DNA of 64,000 nt from CAIVPM01 sp964615145 (GCA_964615145.1 CAZTOP010000005.1:1-64000); one strand, 5' to 3'; positions 43,250 to 51,215 are shown, counted from the first letter of the stretch. Numbers and translations: made by a program. The notes: generated by a model from the sequence alone, not told the origin.

Positions 43250-45334
43250 TTGTCAACTTACTCTACAAATATAATAAAGCAAATTCCGGCACTTCGCTTT
43301 TTATTGCCCATTAGTTTAGGGATTATTTTAGAGTACCATCTTAAAATTTCAATAGCTAGTATATTTTGCTTGTTTGTTATTTCTATTTCTATTTTATTGT
43401 TGTTTAGTTTTTTTACAACAAGCAAAAAATTTGCTTACAGTTTTGTTAAAGGATTGGGTATAAATTTATTGTTTTTAACATTAGGTTTGGGTTTATCATA
43501 TTCAAAGTTTATAAGTAATAGTGAAAATTGGTTTGGGAATTACTTTACGAAATCAGAACCTACATTAGTTACACTTGAAGAAAATTTGTCGGTTAAGGAA
43601 AAAAGCTTCAAAGCTTTGGCATCTATAAATGCCATATATGTAAACAATCATTGGCGAAATGTTAATGGAAAAATACTATTGTACTTTAAACGGGATTCAT
43701 TAATTCCCAACCTTAAATATGGTAGTCAAATTATTATCAATAGTAACATTAATCCTATCATCAACTCTGGTAATCCAGGCGGATTTAACTATGCAGAATA
43801 TTGCAGCTTTCAAGACATTCATCATCAGGCATTTTTAACAACCGAAAACTATAACATTCTTTCAACTGCACAAACAAATTGGTTGAGTGCACTACTCATA
43901 AAAACAAGAATAAAAATTATTGCAACACTCTCAAAAAATGTAAAAAAACCTGATGCACTCAGCGTTGCAGAGGCATTGTTGATTGGATATAGAAATGATC
44001 TTGACCGAGATTTAGTAAGAGCTTACAGCAATACTGGTGTTGTACACATTATTGCAATAAGTGGCTTGCATTTGGGCATGATATATGGGTTACTGTTGCT
44101 TTTTTTTAAGCCACTAAAACGTTTTAAAGTAAACAAAATATTACAGCCTGTTACAATAATTTTAGTGCTTTGGATATTTAGTTTTATTGCAGGGTTAGCT
44201 CCATCCATTTTACGAAGTGCTATTATGTTCACTTGTATTGTAATTGGCGAATCAACTGGAAAACGTTCTAATATTTACAATAGTTTAGCTGTATCTGCCT
44301 TGATTATTTTGTTAATAAATCCTTTTAGTTTGTGGGATGTGGGTTTTCAACTTTCTTACACTGCTGTTCTAAGCATTGTAATCTTCTCGCCCTACATAAA
44401 AAAATGGTTTTATTTTAAAAATAAAATATTAGCTGGTATTTGGGCACTAAATTCTATAACATTATCAGCTCAAATTTTAACATTACCCATAGTATTGTAT
44501 CACTTTCATCAGTTTCCAAATTTATTTTTATTTACCAATGCCTTTGCTGTTCCATTTACTGGTATCATTCTTTACTTAGAAATATTTTTAGTAGCTTTTT
44601 CTTGGCTTACACCATTGGCCGCTTTTATTGGAGCACTTGTAAACAGGTGCATTACATTGTTAAATTCATTTATTTTGAATGTTGATACACTTCCATTTGC
44701 AGTTTGGGAATCTATTCAAATTACTATTCCACAATCAATTGTTCTATATTTTATAATTATTGGTTTTAGTTATTGGCTGATTGAAAAGAAAATCAAGTTT
44801 TTGTTATTGGGATTAACTTTTTTAGCTAGCTTTATTGCTATCCGAAGTATAGATTTTATAAGGAAAAATCATCAACAAAAAATCATTTTTTACAATGTTC
44901 CAAAACATACTGCCATTGACTTAATTGACGGAAGAAATTATTTCTTTTTGGGTGATAGCATATTAAATGAAAATGGCTTTCTCAGAAACTTTCATATCAA
45001 ACCATCAAGAGTTTTACATAGAGTAAATGCATGCGATACATTGCAAAACTTTATTTATACAAACAATTACATCATCACATCAAATAAAATAATTGCTGTT
45101 GTGAGTTCTCCAATAACACAGAAACCTAATTTGCCCAAAGCAGATGTCATCGTAATAACAAAAAATCCAAAGGTTCATATTCCTCTGTTAAGTCAGGCAT
45201 TTCGGTGTAATAATTTTATTTTTGATGGTAGCAATTCAATGTGGAAAATCAACAAATGGAAACAGCAATGTGATAGCCTACATTTGCATTATTATATAAG
45301 TTCACTACAAGGAGCTTATGAAATTAATCTATAA
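43250..45334 (+). CDS. comEC: ComEC/Rec2-family DNA-uptake channel protein
   Basis: This 694-aa protein has an N-terminal membrane/DUF4131-like part (~1-200) and the Competence domain with many helices (VHIIAISGLHLGMIYGLLL, AGLAPSILRSAIMFT, WDVGFQLSYTAVLSIVIF). The C-terminal ~150 residues are soluble but lack the usual metallo-beta-lactamase motif, as in other short Bacteroidota ComEC proteins. Known role: passage of single-stranded DNA through the inner membrane. The start is a TTG: an in-frame stop lies at 43229 and there is no ATG or GTG between. The final base overlaps the next ATG. Confidence 0.92.
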   Translation: MSTYSTNIIKQIPALRFLLPISLGIILEYHLKISIASIFCLFVISISILLLFSFFTTSKKFAYSFVKGLGINLLFLTLGLGLSYSKFISNSENWFGNYFTKSEPTLVTLEENLSVKEKSFKALASINAIYVNNHWRNVNGKILLYFKRDSLIPNLKYGSQIIINSNINPIINSGNPGGFNYAEYCSFQDIHHQAFLTTENYNILSTAQTNWLSALLIKTRIKIIATLSKNVKKPDALSVAEALLIGYRNDLDRDLVRAYSNTGVVHIIAISGLHLGMIYGLLLLFFKPLKRFKVNKILQPVTIILVLWIFSFIAGLAPSILRSAIMFTCIVIGESTGKRSNIYNSLAVSALIILLINPFSLWDVGFQLSYTAVLSIVIFSPYIKKWFYFKNKILAGIWALNSITLSAQILTLPIVLYHFHQFPNLFLFTNAFAVPFTGIILYLEIFLVAFSWLTPLAAFIGALVNRCITLLNSFILNVDTLPFAVWESIQITIPQSIVLYFIIIGFSYWLIEKKIKFLLLGLTFLASFIAIRSIDFIRKNHQQKIIFYNVPKHTAIDLIDGRNYFFLGDSILNENGFLRNFHIKPSRVLHRVNACDTLQNFIYTNNYIITSNKIIAVVSSPITQKPNLPKADVIVITKNPKVHIPLLSQAFRCNNFIFDGSNSMWKINKWKQQCDSLHLHYYISSLQGAYEINL

Positions 45335-46257
45335 TGCCTATTACATCTAAACACAAAGCATATTTAGCTTTAACTGCTACAAGCATTATTTGGGGAACAA
45401 CTTGGGTTGCAATGAAGTTTGGAATCAAAGGTATTCCTGCTTTTGAGCTAGCTTCTATCAGACAGTTTATTGCTGCAAGTATTTTTATTGGCTTCTTTTT
45501 AATAAAAAAAGAGGTATTGCCTACAGCAGATCAGTTCAAAAAACTTTTTCTTTTGGGCATTTTAACTTTTGTTATGGCAAATGCCGTAAGTACCTATAGT
45601 CTAAAATATATTTCAAGTGGTTTAGGTGCATTAATTGGAGCTTTATATCCGTTAAGTGTTGTAATAATAGAATACTTCTTTTTTAAAAACAAAGCCATTA
45701 ATGGGCTTACTATTATTGGTATTTTACTTGGTATTGGCGGTATTGCTTTTGTTTTTCACGATAACGCATTTGGGGTGCATCCATCAGGTTATTTATTGGG
45801 GGTATCTTTAGCTATAATAGCTATGCTTTGCTGGAGTTTCAGCAGTATTTTAATAGCAAAGAAATACATTGCTATGAATCCTTATTTTGCTATGGGTTGG
45901 CAAATGTTTTTCAGTTCCATTATTGTTGGAATAATAAGCTTAAGTACAGAAAAAATTATTTCTCTTTCATCGATTTCAATTGAATCGTGGTTAGCGGTTG
46001 CTTATTTAATTTTTGCAGGTTCCATCATTGCTATTATTGCATTTGTTTATTCATTAAAACATTTGAATCCCTCAATCGCTGTGTTATATGCTTATATTAA
46101 TCCAATTGTAGCAATGATTACAGGAAGTATCTTATTAAATGAAAAAATTACTTTAACCATTGTTACAGGCTCTGTTATTACGCTTGTTGGTGTTTTTTTA
46201 GTAAATCACAGTATTAAAAAAATGAAATCCAGCTTAGATATTTCTGAGACGGTTTAA
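45334..46257 (+). CDS. EamA/DMT-family transporter
   Basis: This 307-aa protein has ten hydrophobic helices in two EamA repeats (each ~140 aa). Typical phrases are ATSIIWGTTWVAMKFGIKGI at the start and AVLYAYINPIVAMITGSILL in the second repeat. It would export a small metabolite such as an amino acid or a related compound. The start overlaps the comEC stop by one base, so the two are translationally coupled; no functional link is known. Confidence 0.93.
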   Translation: MPITSKHKAYLALTATSIIWGTTWVAMKFGIKGIPAFELASIRQFIAASIFIGFFLIKKEVLPTADQFKKLFLLGILTFVMANAVSTYSLKYISSGLGALIGALYPLSVVIIEYFFFKNKAINGLTIIGILLGIGGIAFVFHDNAFGVHPSGYLLGVSLAIIAMLCWSFSSILIAKKYIAMNPYFAMGWQMFFSSIIVGIISLSTEKIISLSSISIESWLAVAYLIFAGSIIAIIAFVYSLKHLNPSIAVLYAYINPIVAMITGSILLNEKITLTIVTGSVITLVGVFLVNHSIKKMKSSLDISETV

Positions 46258-46322
46258 CTAAATTAAAACTGCTTACAATAACTTTTCAATTCCTTTAATT
46301 TCGCTACATTAATTACTATATT

Positions 46323-48323
46323 ATGAGTGCCATAAATTACCAGCAATATAAAAAAAATTTCTCTCCACAAGGGTTAATTCATATTTATAAAAGTTTGCTA
46401 TTACCAAGAATGATAGAAGAAAAAATGCTGGTACTTCTTCGTCAGGGAAAAATTAGCAAATGGTTTAGTGGTATTGGACAAGAAGCTATTGCAGTGGGTA
46501 GTACTATTGCTTTACAGCCAGATGAATGGGTTATGCCTTTGCATAGAAACTTAGGTGTTTTTACATCTCGTAATATGCCATTGCATAAATTATTTATGCA
46601 GTGGCAAGGTAATAAAGATGGTTATAGCAATGGTAGAGAACGAAGTTTTCATTTTGGTTCAATAGAGCATCACATCTGTGGAATGATTTCTCATTTAGGA
46701 CCCCAACTTGCATTGGCCGACGGAGTAGCATTAGCCTATAAATTAAAAAATGAAAAGAAGGTTTCATTGGCTTATACAGGCGATGGTGGCACTAGTGAAG
46801 GCGATTTTCACGAGGCATTAAACGTAGCAGCGGTATGGGATTTGCCGGTTATTTTTATTATAGAAAATAATGGGTATGGATTAAGCACACCAACAAATGA
46901 ACAATATCGTTGCACCAATTTAGTTGATAAAGCTATTGGTTATGGAATGAAGGGTTTAAAAATTGATGGCAATAATATTTTAGAAGTTTTTCATACCATC
47001 AAACAAGCACGTGAATATTGTATTCAGGAGCAAAAGCCCATACTGATTGAATGTATGACTTTCAGAATGCGAGGTCACGAAGAAGCTAGTGGAACTAAGT
47101 ATGTACCCAAAGAATTATTTGAAGAGTGGGGACACAAAGACCCAGTAAAGAATTTTGAGCAGTTTATAATTGAAGAGGGATTTATTACAGAAATGGCAGT
47201 TGCTGATATTAGAAATGGCTTTAGAAATCATATTGAAACGGAATTGCAAATTGCATATAATGCTTCTGAAATGGTTGTTGATACTGAGATTGAGTTGAAT
47301 GATGTTTATAGTAAGTCGACAATCGACAGCAGTCTGACAACTGTTGACAATGGACTGTCGACTGAAAAACGCTTTATCGATGCTATAAAGGAAGCTTTGC
47401 AACAATCAATGCAGCAACACCAAAACCTAGTAATAATGGGGCAAGATATTGCTGAGTATGGAGGTGCATTTAAAATTACAGAAGGCTTTGTTGAGCAGTT
47501 TGGTAAACATCGCGTTCGTAACACACCTATTTGTGAAAGTGCTATTGTTGGTGCAGCTTTAGGCTTGGCACTTGAAGGATACAAGAGTATTGTTGAAATG
47601 CAGTTTGCCGATTTTGTAACTGTTGCGTTTAACCAAATCATCAACAATCTTGCTAAAATTCATTATCGTTGGGGTGTAGCTGCTAATACAGTTGTGCGTA
47701 TGCCAACGGGAGCGGGAGTTGGTGCTGGCCCTTTTCACAGTCAAAGCAATGAAGCTTGGTTTACACATACTCCAGGTTTGATGGTAGTTTATCCAAGCAA
47801 TCCTTTCGATGCAAAAGGATTATTAATAGCTGCAATTAACAACCCAAATCCTGTCTTGTATTTTGAGCATAAGGTTTTGTATAGAAGCATTAGTGGTAAT
47901 GTGCCAACTGAATATTATGAAGTTGAAATAGGCAAAGCAAATGTTGTAAACTCTGGCGATGATATTACCATTATTACTTATGGTGCAGCTGTGCATTGGG
48001 CTTTGGATTATGCAAAAGCAAATACTGATATTAGTATAGAAATATTAGACCTTAGAACCCTTGCTCCTTTGGATTATACAGCCATTAAAAATGCTGTTGC
48101 AAAAACAGGCAAAGTTTTATTGCTACACGAAGACACTTTAACTGGTGGTATTGGTGGAGAAATTAGTGCTTGGATTAATGAGCATTGCTTTGAAATGTTG
48201 GATGCTCCTATATTACGTTGTGCAAGTTTAGATACGCCTATACCATTTAATATGGATTTAGAAAAGAATTTCTTAGCTAAAAGCAGGCTGGATACGTGTG
48301 TGAAGAAGTTGGTGGGGTATTAG
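46323..48323 (+). CDS. 2-oxoacid dehydrogenase E1, alpha and beta subunits fused
   Basis: This 666-aa protein is fused: the E1-alpha part covers ~1-320, with the thiamine diphosphate motif GDGGTSEGDFHEAL ... IENNGYG, and E1-beta covers ~350-666 (MGQDIAEYGGAFKITEGF, TPICESAIVGAALGLA, HEDTLTGGIGGEI). It catalyses thiamine-dependent decarboxylation of a 2-oxoacid (branched-chain or pyruvate type) and acyl transfer to the lipoyl group of E2. E2 and E3 are not in this window. The linker at ~331-350 is low in complexity and encoded by GTCGAC/GTTGAC repeat-like DNA (47311-47364), as if an intergenic repeat were captured at the fusion point. Confidence 0.94.
   Translation: MSAINYQQYKKNFSPQGLIHIYKSLLLPRMIEEKMLVLLRQGKISKWFSGIGQEAIAVGSTIALQPDEWVMPLHRNLGVFTSRNMPLHKLFMQWQGNKDGYSNGRERSFHFGSIEHHICGMISHLGPQLALADGVALAYKLKNEKKVSLAYTGDGGTSEGDFHEALNVAAVWDLPVIFIIENNGYGLSTPTNEQYRCTNLVDKAIGYGMKGLKIDGNNILEVFHTIKQAREYCIQEQKPILIECMTFRMRGHEEASGTKYVPKELFEEWGHKDPVKNFEQFIIEEGFITEMAVADIRNGFRNHIETELQIAYNASEMVVDTEIELNDVYSKSTIDSSLTTVDNGLSTEKRFIDAIKEALQQSMQQHQNLVIMGQDIAEYGGAFKITEGFVEQFGKHRVRNTPICESAIVGAALGLALEGYKSIVEMQFADFVTVAFNQIINNLAKIHYRWGVAANTVVRMPTGAGVGAGPFHSQSNEAWFTHTPGLMVVYPSNPFDAKGLLIAAINNPNPVLYFEHKVLYRSISGNVPTEYYEVEIGKANVVNSGDDITIITYGAAVHWALDYAKANTDISIEILDLRTLAPLDYTAIKNAVAKTGKVLLLHEDTLTGGIGGEISAWINEHCFEMLDAPILRCASLDTPIPFNMDLEKNFLAKSRLDTCVKKLVGY
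47311..47364. repeat. GTCGAC/GTTGAC low-complexity repeat inside the E1 fusion linker
   Basis: A short patch of GTCGAC, TCGACA, CTGACAACTGTTGAC and ACTGTCGACT words has inverted ends (47314-47321 with 47356-47363). It codes for the Ser/Thr-rich linker between the E1-alpha and E1-beta halves. Similar words occur in Bacteroidota intergenic repeats. Confidence 0.5.
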
Positions 48324-48330
48324 AATATAT

Positions 48331-48338
48331 TAAATTTG
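48331..48338 (+). promoter_or_regulatory. -7 promoter element of the toxin-antitoxin pair
   Basis: TAAATTTG is a full consensus match, 16 nt before the antitoxin ATG at 48355 and 8 nt after the E1 stop. Confidence 0.6.
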
Positions 48339-48354
48339 TATAAAAATAATCATT

Positions 48355-48585
48355 ATGCAATCAGCTACAATAAAAGAAAAATTACATCAATTCATAGATG
48401 CAGTTGATGATAAAAGAGCCCAAGCTATTTATATGTTGTTTGAAGATGAACTTGAATTCAATGATGCAAGAAAGAATTTAATAATGGATGATAGGTCTGC
48501 ATATTTAAGTGGTGATAACAAAACCTTTTCAATAGATGAAGTTAAACAAATGGCTTTAAACAAAGAGTTGCGTAGTGGTTTATAA
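48355..48585 (+). CDS. Putative antitoxin of a ParE-type module
   Basis: This 76-aa protein is helical and acidic, with VDDKRAQAIYMLFEDELEF near the middle and a C-terminal region (AYLSGDNKTFSIDEVKQMAL) like the toxin-binding tails of short addiction-module antitoxins. No clear DNA-binding fold is seen. It overlaps the toxin gene by 11 nt in the antitoxin-first order typical of type II systems and has its own -7 element. Confidence 0.8.
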   Translation: MQSATIKEKLHQFIDAVDDKRAQAIYMLFEDELEFNDARKNLIMDDRSAYLSGDNKTFSIDEVKQMALNKELRSGL

Positions 48586-48868
48586 AATAATGATACGTCC
48601 ATTTGCTGCTTTAGAAACTGTTGAAGCTTATGATTGGTATGAACTGCAACAAGATGGTTTAGGTTTGAAGTTTCTTTCTGACTTATCTGATTTTTATTCT
48701 TCGCTTTTACAAAATCCTCACAAATATTCTTATTACGAAAAGCCTGTTAGGCAAGGTCTTTTAAACAAATTCCCTTATCAAGTAGTTTATGAAATTTTTG
48801 ATGAAAAAATAATTATTTACTCTGTGTTTATGGCAAAACAAAACCCAAATAAGAAAAGAACTTTTTAG
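48575..48868 (+). CDS. RelE/ParE-family toxin
   Basis: This 97-aa protein has the ParE fold: strand VYKIMIRPFA, helix ALETVEAYDWYELQQDGLGLKFL, then strands KYSYYEKPVRQGLLNKFPYQVVYEIFDEKIIIYSVFM. The GTG at 48575 is chosen because it includes the first strand; an ATG at 48590 would cut it. Members inhibit DNA gyrase (ParE) or cleave mRNA (RelE). The neighbour is the antitoxin, and the pair is likely autoregulated. Confidence 0.88.
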   Translation: MVYKIMIRPFAALETVEAYDWYELQQDGLGLKFLSDLSDFYSSLLQNPHKYSYYEKPVRQGLLNKFPYQVVYEIFDEKIIIYSVFMAKQNPNKKRTF

Positions 48869-48912
48869 CAAAAAAACAGATTGGATGAATGTATAAAGTA
48901 GTTGGTGAGGTA

Positions 48913-49830
48913 TTAGTACTTTGCTACTCTTAACTTTTTTCCGAACATAATATTTTTTGAGTTCTCATCTAGTTCAGGAATCCAGCCTATCAGATATTTT
49001 GTGAAGTTTGATATATCAAGTTTTTCAATGGGTCTGTGTGCAAATGACATCACTTCATTTGGAAATAGTTTCATTATTTCATATTTACTTCTAAGTGCTT
49101 TTTTCTTTCTGTCAAAGGGACTCATATACAAATCTAAAGCACCAAAAACATGCAAAAATTCGTGAGCTATGACTGATGGATTTTTAAAAGTAACAATAGA
49201 ATATTCGGTTAGCTCCGAAGAAGAAGTATTCATTGCAAGCGATATATCATTTTTGTAATAACAGTTCAAGAAATACATGATAACAACATTGTCTGTTTTG
49301 TGTATATCCCTCAATCTAGCTATAAGTCTCTCCCTGTCATTCATTTTATTTTTTGTTGCATAATTATTCAATGTATCAACCGGAAAAGATTCTCCAGCTT
49401 TTTTTGCAATTGCATTAGCCCAAAAATCTAAATTTTCCATCCCATCAAAAATATTTGGAAGAAATAAACTTTTGTAAAGTGTTTCTTCTGGTAAATTTCT
49501 TTCAATGGTAATTCTATCATTATTTTTATGATATATCGATTTGATGTCTAGCTGAATGTTATTCACTTTTGCTTGTGACTCTACCCAACTCATAGCTTTG
49601 GATAAAGAGTCGAGAGTTGAACTAATATCATACTGAGACCAAGGTTGTGTGTATCTTCCATCAACAAAAACAGCATACACTACTACTTTGCCTGCAAGTT
49701 TCTTACATACATTATTATTAACTGAGGCAATATTTGCTGGATTTTGAGTTCTGTAAAACCCCTTGTTACAAGAAGCTAGAATGCACATACAAAGTGACAG
49801 GAGTAAATTTTTAAAATTGATGTAACTCAT
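48913..49830 (-). CDS. Lipoprotein with metzincin-like zinc protease motif
   Basis: This 305-aa protein has a lipoprotein signal (LLLSLCMCILASC, Cys at ~21). A zinc site HExxHxxGxxD is visible (HEFLHVFGALDLY), preceded by a strand (SVIAHEF). The spacing fits the metzincin/snapalysin type, with Asp as third ligand. I do not recognise the subfamily. It is likely anchored at the outer membrane or the surface. It stands alone between the toxin-antitoxin pair and the repeat array, reading away from the array. Confidence 0.8.
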   Translation of the reverse strand: MSYINFKNLLLSLCMCILASCNKGFYRTQNPANIASVNNNVCKKLAGKVVVYAVFVDGRYTQPWSQYDISSTLDSLSKAMSWVESQAKVNNIQLDIKSIYHKNNDRITIERNLPEETLYKSLFLPNIFDGMENLDFWANAIAKKAGESFPVDTLNNYATKNKMNDRERLIARLRDIHKTDNVVIMYFLNCYYKNDISLAMNTSSSELTEYSIVTFKNPSVIAHEFLHVFGALDLYMSPFDRKKKALRSKYEIMKLFPNEVMSFAHRPIEKLDISNFTKYLIGWIPELDENSKNIMFGKKLRVAKY

Positions 49831-49939
49831 TAATCATAAATTTATGTTTACAATAAAGTAGTAGATTTCAAAAATCAGGCTTTCTAATTAGGTTTTATTA
49901 ATTTTCTAAACTTTTCACAAAAAATTAACAGTCAATTCC

Positions 49940-49970
49940 TTTGTCATTTCTCCAACCTCTTTTATTTTAG
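49940..49970 (+). promoter_or_regulatory. Promoter of the repeat array and downstream unknown gene
   Basis: A -33-type TTTG (49940-49943) and a -7-type TATTTTAG (49963-49970, 7 of 8 matches to TAnnTTTG) are separated by 19 nt. Transcription would begin near 49975, giving a ~340-nt leader that contains the whole repeat array before the ATG at 50313. No comparable promoter is seen between the array and the gene. Confidence 0.5.
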
Positions 49971-49976
49971 CTAAAG

Positions 49977-49992
49977 ATTCTCAAAAGAGAAT
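49977..49992 (+). other. Hairpin at the predicted 5' end of the array transcript
   Basis: A 6-bp perfect stem (ATTCTC / GAGAAT) with an AAAA loop lies directly at the predicted start of transcription. Confidence 0.4.
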
Positions 49993-50039
49993 AGTCCGAT
50001 AGAAAAAAATTAACGAACAGTAGCAGCATCCTAAGCTAA

Positions 50040-50207
50040 GAATTTAAAAAAACAGTACACATCGGCAGGAAACCATAGCAGGAATTTAAAATACCAACAC
50101 TGAGCGGCAGCCTACCACAACAGGAATTTAAAAAAACAGTACACATCGGCAGGAAACCACAACAGGAATTTAAAATTCCTGCACAGAGGGGCAGCCTACC
50201 ACAGCAG
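50040..50207. repeat. Four tandem 42-bp repeats in alternating A-B-A-B order
   Basis: Units are 50040-50081, 50082-50123, 50124-50165 and 50166-50207. All start GAATTTAAAA, have GGCAG at about position 25-29 of the unit and end CAG (three end CAACAG or CAGCAG). Units 1 and 3 share AACAGTACACATCGGCAGG. Units 2 and 4 share GGCAGCCTACCACA but differ in the preceding ~14 bases. The result is an 84-bp higher-order repeat made of two related halves. Unit 4 adds a near-perfect palindrome with unit 3's end (CAGGAATTT / AAATTCCTG, 50163-50181). Both strands stay open in one frame over units 2-4, because the period is a multiple of three, but no start or ribosome-binding context supports translation. 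Confidence 0.9.
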
Positions 50208-50312
50208 GGATGATAAAAAACAAGCAAAAAAGTTTAAAAATCAAAAGATATATACAGCAATTGTAGTGCAGATAAATCAGCTTATTTTCTTAACAATTAA
50301 AATTATACATTT

Positions 50313-51029
50313 ATGAAAAAGAAACAGCTTGCAGCAGATGCAAATCCAACATCAGGCGGAGAACCAACTCCAAAGACCAAACCTAAAAAGACAAGTAACG
50401 TTCCTAAAAAAGATTCCGATTTTTCTACCCTTGCACTATCTGTTAGTGCTAAATGGAAACTAAATCCTACACTTATTTTATTATGGATCACGCAAGCAGC
50501 TTTTGAAACATTGGCAAATAGCTATGCTTCTAATTTAGCTACCAGATTAAATGTGGGTAGTAATAGACCAGCACAAACACAAACACTAAAACAAATTAAT
50601 CAACAAATAGACGAGGCTGTAACAGATGTAAAAACATACATCGAAAAAAAGTTTAAGAAGAAAAATGCCGATGCACAATTTGCCAGATATGGCATTGTAA
50701 AAGAAGGTAGCAATTATCGCTTGCCAAAAGACAATGATAAACGTAAACTAGCATTGCCATTGATGGCCGCAGCTATTGCTGCTGATGGATTTGGGAGTGA
50801 GGAGTATGGAACTGCTTTTTGGACAGCTATAAATAATGATTTTAAATCTGCACTAAAAACAACTACAGACACATCCAAAGATGTTAGTGTTAAAGTATCG
50901 GCAAAGGATAATGATAGAGAAAAAATTAATAAAGTATTGGTGGCTATTGGACATTTAATTGCAGCTAATTATCCCGATAATAAAGAGGCTGTAATGAGAG
51001 ATTGGGGCTTTATAAAACAAAATTATTAA
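50313..51029 (+). CDS. Protein of unknown family downstream of the repeat array
   Basis: This 238-aa soluble protein has no signal peptide. Residues 1-40 are a Lys/Pro/Thr-rich, probably disordered tail. The rest is helical: LNPTLILLWITQAAFETLAN, a basic/amphipathic stretch with AEVT-type spacing (QTQTLKQINQQIDEAVTDVKTYIEKKFKKK), ARYGIVKEGSNYRLPKDNDKR, YGTAFWTAINNDFKSAL and the C-terminal NYPDNKEAVMRDWGFIKQNY. The Arg/Lys-rich second helix could bind nucleic acid. I recognise no catalytic motif and cannot name the family. It is the only gene in the unit, between the repeat-bearing leader and a strong terminator, and the array is likely part of its own transcript. Confidence 0.85.
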   Translation: MKKKQLAADANPTSGGEPTPKTKPKKTSNVPKKDSDFSTLALSVSAKWKLNPTLILLWITQAAFETLANSYASNLATRLNVGSNRPAQTQTLKQINQQIDEAVTDVKTYIEKKFKKKNADAQFARYGIVKEGSNYRLPKDNDKRKLALPLMAAAIAADGFGSEEYGTAFWTAINNDFKSALKTTTDTSKDVSVKVSAKDNDREKINKVLVAIGHLIAANYPDNKEAVMRDWGFIKQNY

Positions 51030-51062
51030 ATAGGGTTTGTTGTTTTGGAGTATTTTATATTT

Positions 51063-51096
51063 ACCTCTGCTTTATTATTAAAGCGGAGGTTTTTTA
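51063..51096 (+). terminator. Rho-independent terminator of the array-associated gene
   Basis: A 12-bp stem with one G-T pair (51063-51074 with 51079-51090, ACCTCTGCTTTA / TAAAGCGGAGGT) has loop TTAT, followed by a run of T. It lies 33 nt past the stop. Confidence 0.88.
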
Positions 51097-51139
51097 TTGA
51101 ATAGACAACTTCGATAATTAATTTACAACTCAATCTACC

Positions 51140-51215
51140 CGTCATTTTCGACGATAGGAGAAATCTAATAACAGCTTTTATGAGATTTCTCAGGCACGAA
51201 CCTATCGAAATGACG
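51140..51215. repeat. REP/MITE-like palindromic intergenic element
   Basis: Ends CGTCATTTTCGA (51140-51151) and TCGAAATGACG (51205-51215) are inverted copies with one bulged T. Inside them GATAGG/CCTATC (51153-51158 with 51201-51206) and GAGAAATCT/AGATTTCTC (51158-51166 with 51183-51191) pair again, so the 76-nt segment folds into a long imperfect hairpin. Elements with this wording (CGTCATTTCGA ... GAGAAATCT) are scattered in intergenic DNA of many Bacteroidota. Confidence 0.75.

Larger units (their letters stand above)
49831..50312. other. 482-bp gene-free region with promoter, hairpin and tandem repeats
   Basis: The first ~100 bases are AT-rich upstream DNA of the divergent lipoprotein gene. 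A promoter-like pair follows at 49940-49970, then a small hairpin at 49977-49992, a degenerate CAG/CAGCA stretch, four 42-bp repeats (50040-50207) and ~105 bases of AT-rich leader up to the ATG at 50313. Nothing else is seen. Confidence 0.6.

Noticed and set aside
50040..50207. CRISPR array
   Set aside because: No unique spacers of constant length between identical repeats; the variation is in the units themselves, and no cas gene is near.
50036..50227. Minus-strand 63-aa Cys-rich frame over the 42-bp repeats
   Set aside because: It arises from the 3n-period repeat; no promoter, start context or signal supports a gene, although repeat-coded translation is noted as a finding.
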